Part shown: positions 63,140 to 64,000 of the stretch, piece by piece
Layout: each line of letters begins with the position of its first letter
How positions within the stretch are numbered: position 1 is the first letter of the stretch
Assembly (NCBI GenBank): GCA_945786935.1
Contig: CALZFY010000003.1
Span: 4,531-68,530 of the forward strand
Direction: 5' to 3'
DNA: 64,000 nucleotides
DNA from: HGM12587 sp945786935
Lineage (GTDB): Bacteria; Bacillota; Clostridia; Lachnospirales; Lachnospiraceae
Program-made: the position numbers and the translations under genes
Notes under the pieces: generated by a model
What the model was told of the DNA's origin: nothing
The model's database searches: none
The model's input: only the letters and a program-made list of their open reading frames with translations

Positions 63140-64000
63140 ATGAGAAGGATTAGAAGAGTATTAGCAACAATGCTGATAGTAGTTACAGTAATAATATCCG
63201 TGCCAATAAATGGATTGGCTGCTCAGGAAGAATTCACGATAAATAACGAAGTAGAAAATCTGGTGGAGAATGTTGAAGTTAAAGAAGATTCCGATGTAGA
63301 GACAATAATTACCGAAAAAAATTCCAGATTAGAAGAAGATGTAGTAGCTGTTGAATCAGAGGAAAACATAGGCACTGTAGAAGAAATTGAAAACGCAGAA
63401 ATTGTGGATGAGGAGGAAAAAGTAGAGAGCACGGAGCAGGAACTCAATAAAGAAACATATTTGTTTAGCTATTTAATGGTTAATCGGAGAAATGTAGAAT
63501 TCGGCGATAGACAGAAAGTTGTTCTTGGCATTGACTGCGAAAACACCATTGAGATGGCTGTCTTAAATTATACCAAACAGGAATCCGGAGAAGCCTTCCA
63601 GCAGTTCTATACAGAAGTAATTGACGGAGCAATTTTATTTGAAATATTATTTGAGGATATAAGTCAATCTGGTACATATCAACTGGATAGTGTTGTAATT
63701 CAAATTTCAGGAATCACATATACGGAATGCTTTGCTGATGCTGGGATTCAGGCAGTTTTTGGCATGAATAAAGAAATAGAGATTGAATCGGATGCTGTAA
63801 TTGCTGATGACATAGTAGAGGAGTTGGAAACTGACATGGACATTGTCAGAATTGACGAAAATGGAAACACCATATCTGAAACATCTCTGGAGGAGGCAAT
63901 CGAAAATGTAAATGCAGAACAGCCGGTTTTATTTGGACTGAGAAGATCAAGTGAGATTGTAGTCGTTTTGGATCCTGGGCATGACAATACCCATGCTGGT
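63140..64000 (+). CDS. Secreted N-acetylmuramoyl-L-alanine amidase, 5' part
   Basis: The first 287 codons of a gene cut by the window edge. Residues 1-28 are a signal peptide (RRIRRVLATMLIVVTVIIS, then a likely cut after LAA). Residues 30-110 are a very acidic, Glu/Val-rich low-complexity linker; 110-200 look like a small beta domain (YLFSYLMVNRRNVEFGD, FFEILFEDISQSG-like strands). At the extreme end VVVLDPGHDNTHAG is the opening motif of Amidase_3 with its first zinc His. It should cut peptide stems from peptidoglycan. It is likely the first gene beyond the polysaccharide locus. The ATG follows AGAAGG by about nine bases. Confidence 0.8.
   Translation, partial: MRRIRRVLATMLIVVTVIISVPINGLAAQEEFTINNEVENLVENVEVKEDSDVETIITEKNSRLEEDVVAVESEENIGTVEEIENAEIVDEEEKVESTEQELNKETYLFSYLMVNRRNVEFGDRQKVVLGIDCENTIEMAVLNYTKQESGEAFQQFYTEVIDGAILFEILFEDISQSGTYQLDSVVIQISGITYTECFADAGIQAVFGMNKEIEIESDAVIADDIVEELETDMDIVRIDENGNTISETSLEEAIENVNAEQPVLFGLRRSSEIVVVLDPGHDNTHAG

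Noticed and set aside
1..64000. CRISPR arrays, tRNA or rRNA genes
   Set aside because: No regularly spaced repeats and no cloverleaf or rRNA-like stretches were seen on either strand.

Overview
The window is one long, almost wholly plus-strand surface-polysaccharide locus from a low-GC Gram-positive bacterium, most likely a gut Lachnospiraceae (Blautia/Ruminococcus/Clostridium-like). The reasons are the purine-rich Shine-Dalgarno sites, the AT-rich coding style, the LtaS-type glycerophosphate transferase, the FkbH, GtrA and DUF2334-type accessory enzymes typical of clostridial capsule loci, and the start of a secreted Amidase_3-type cell-wall hydrolase at the right edge. The species assignment is an inference from sequence style; no rRNA or housekeeping gene is present.

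Layout. (A) 1-21.6 kb is a Wzx/Wzy-type cluster. It holds an FkbH C-terminus, a VOC protein, a CapD/PglF-type dehydratase, UDP-GlcNAc dehydrogenase plus C4-epimerase (a GalNAcA route), several glycosyltransferases, a flippase, a GtrA-fused polyprenyl-phosphate glycosyltransferase with GT-C partners, two acyltransferases, an O-antigen-polymerase-like protein with an unusual C-terminal beta domain, and a GtrA protein. (B) 21.7-33.9 kb starts at its own good promoter. It holds rfbB-propeller-rfbA-rfbC, an ABC exporter (Wzm/Wzt 1), a methyltransferase/kinase-like protein, a double GT2, the only initiating phosphoglycosyltransferase seen, and a WbuB-like transferase. (C) 33.9-45.3 kb is more AT-rich. 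It holds a fucosyltransferase-like protein, GT4, CgeB-like and HlpA-like transferases, an aminotransferase/PLP-decarboxylase/ATP-grasp cassette, gene remnants, a second flippase, a GT11 fucosyltransferase and a TupA-like ATP-grasp protein. (D) 45.3-48.8 kb makes UDP-L-FucNAc (capE, capG, capF). (E) 48.8-59.9 kb holds four GT2 genes, a second ABC exporter, a methyltransferase with a coiled-coil tail, a double GT2 and a large LtaS-like protein. (F) 60-61.9 kb is a graveyard of transposase remnants, including two opposed IS66-type tnpA/tnpB pairs. (G) After that come a third acyltransferase and the amidase.

How it fits together. The encoded precursors are probably UDP-GalNAcA, a UDP-4-keto-6-deoxy-HexNAc derivative, dTDP-4-keto-6-deoxyhexoses (rhamnose branch and 4-amino branch) and UDP-L-FucNAc. 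Glycans are probably started on undecaprenyl phosphate by the enzyme at 31.3 kb, extended by about twenty glycosyltransferases, decorated with acyl, aminoacyl and glycerophosphate groups, and exported by flippase or ABC routes. Two exporters of each kind in one locus suggest at least two polymers, or a mosaic assembled by gene exchange. No Wzz/Wzd/Wze chain-length kinase system, no rfbD and no regulator were seen.

Most unusual points: a polymerase fused to a GH97-N-like extracellular domain; WbdD-like candidate chain terminators directly behind both ABC exporters; and a putative aminoacyl-sugar cassette.
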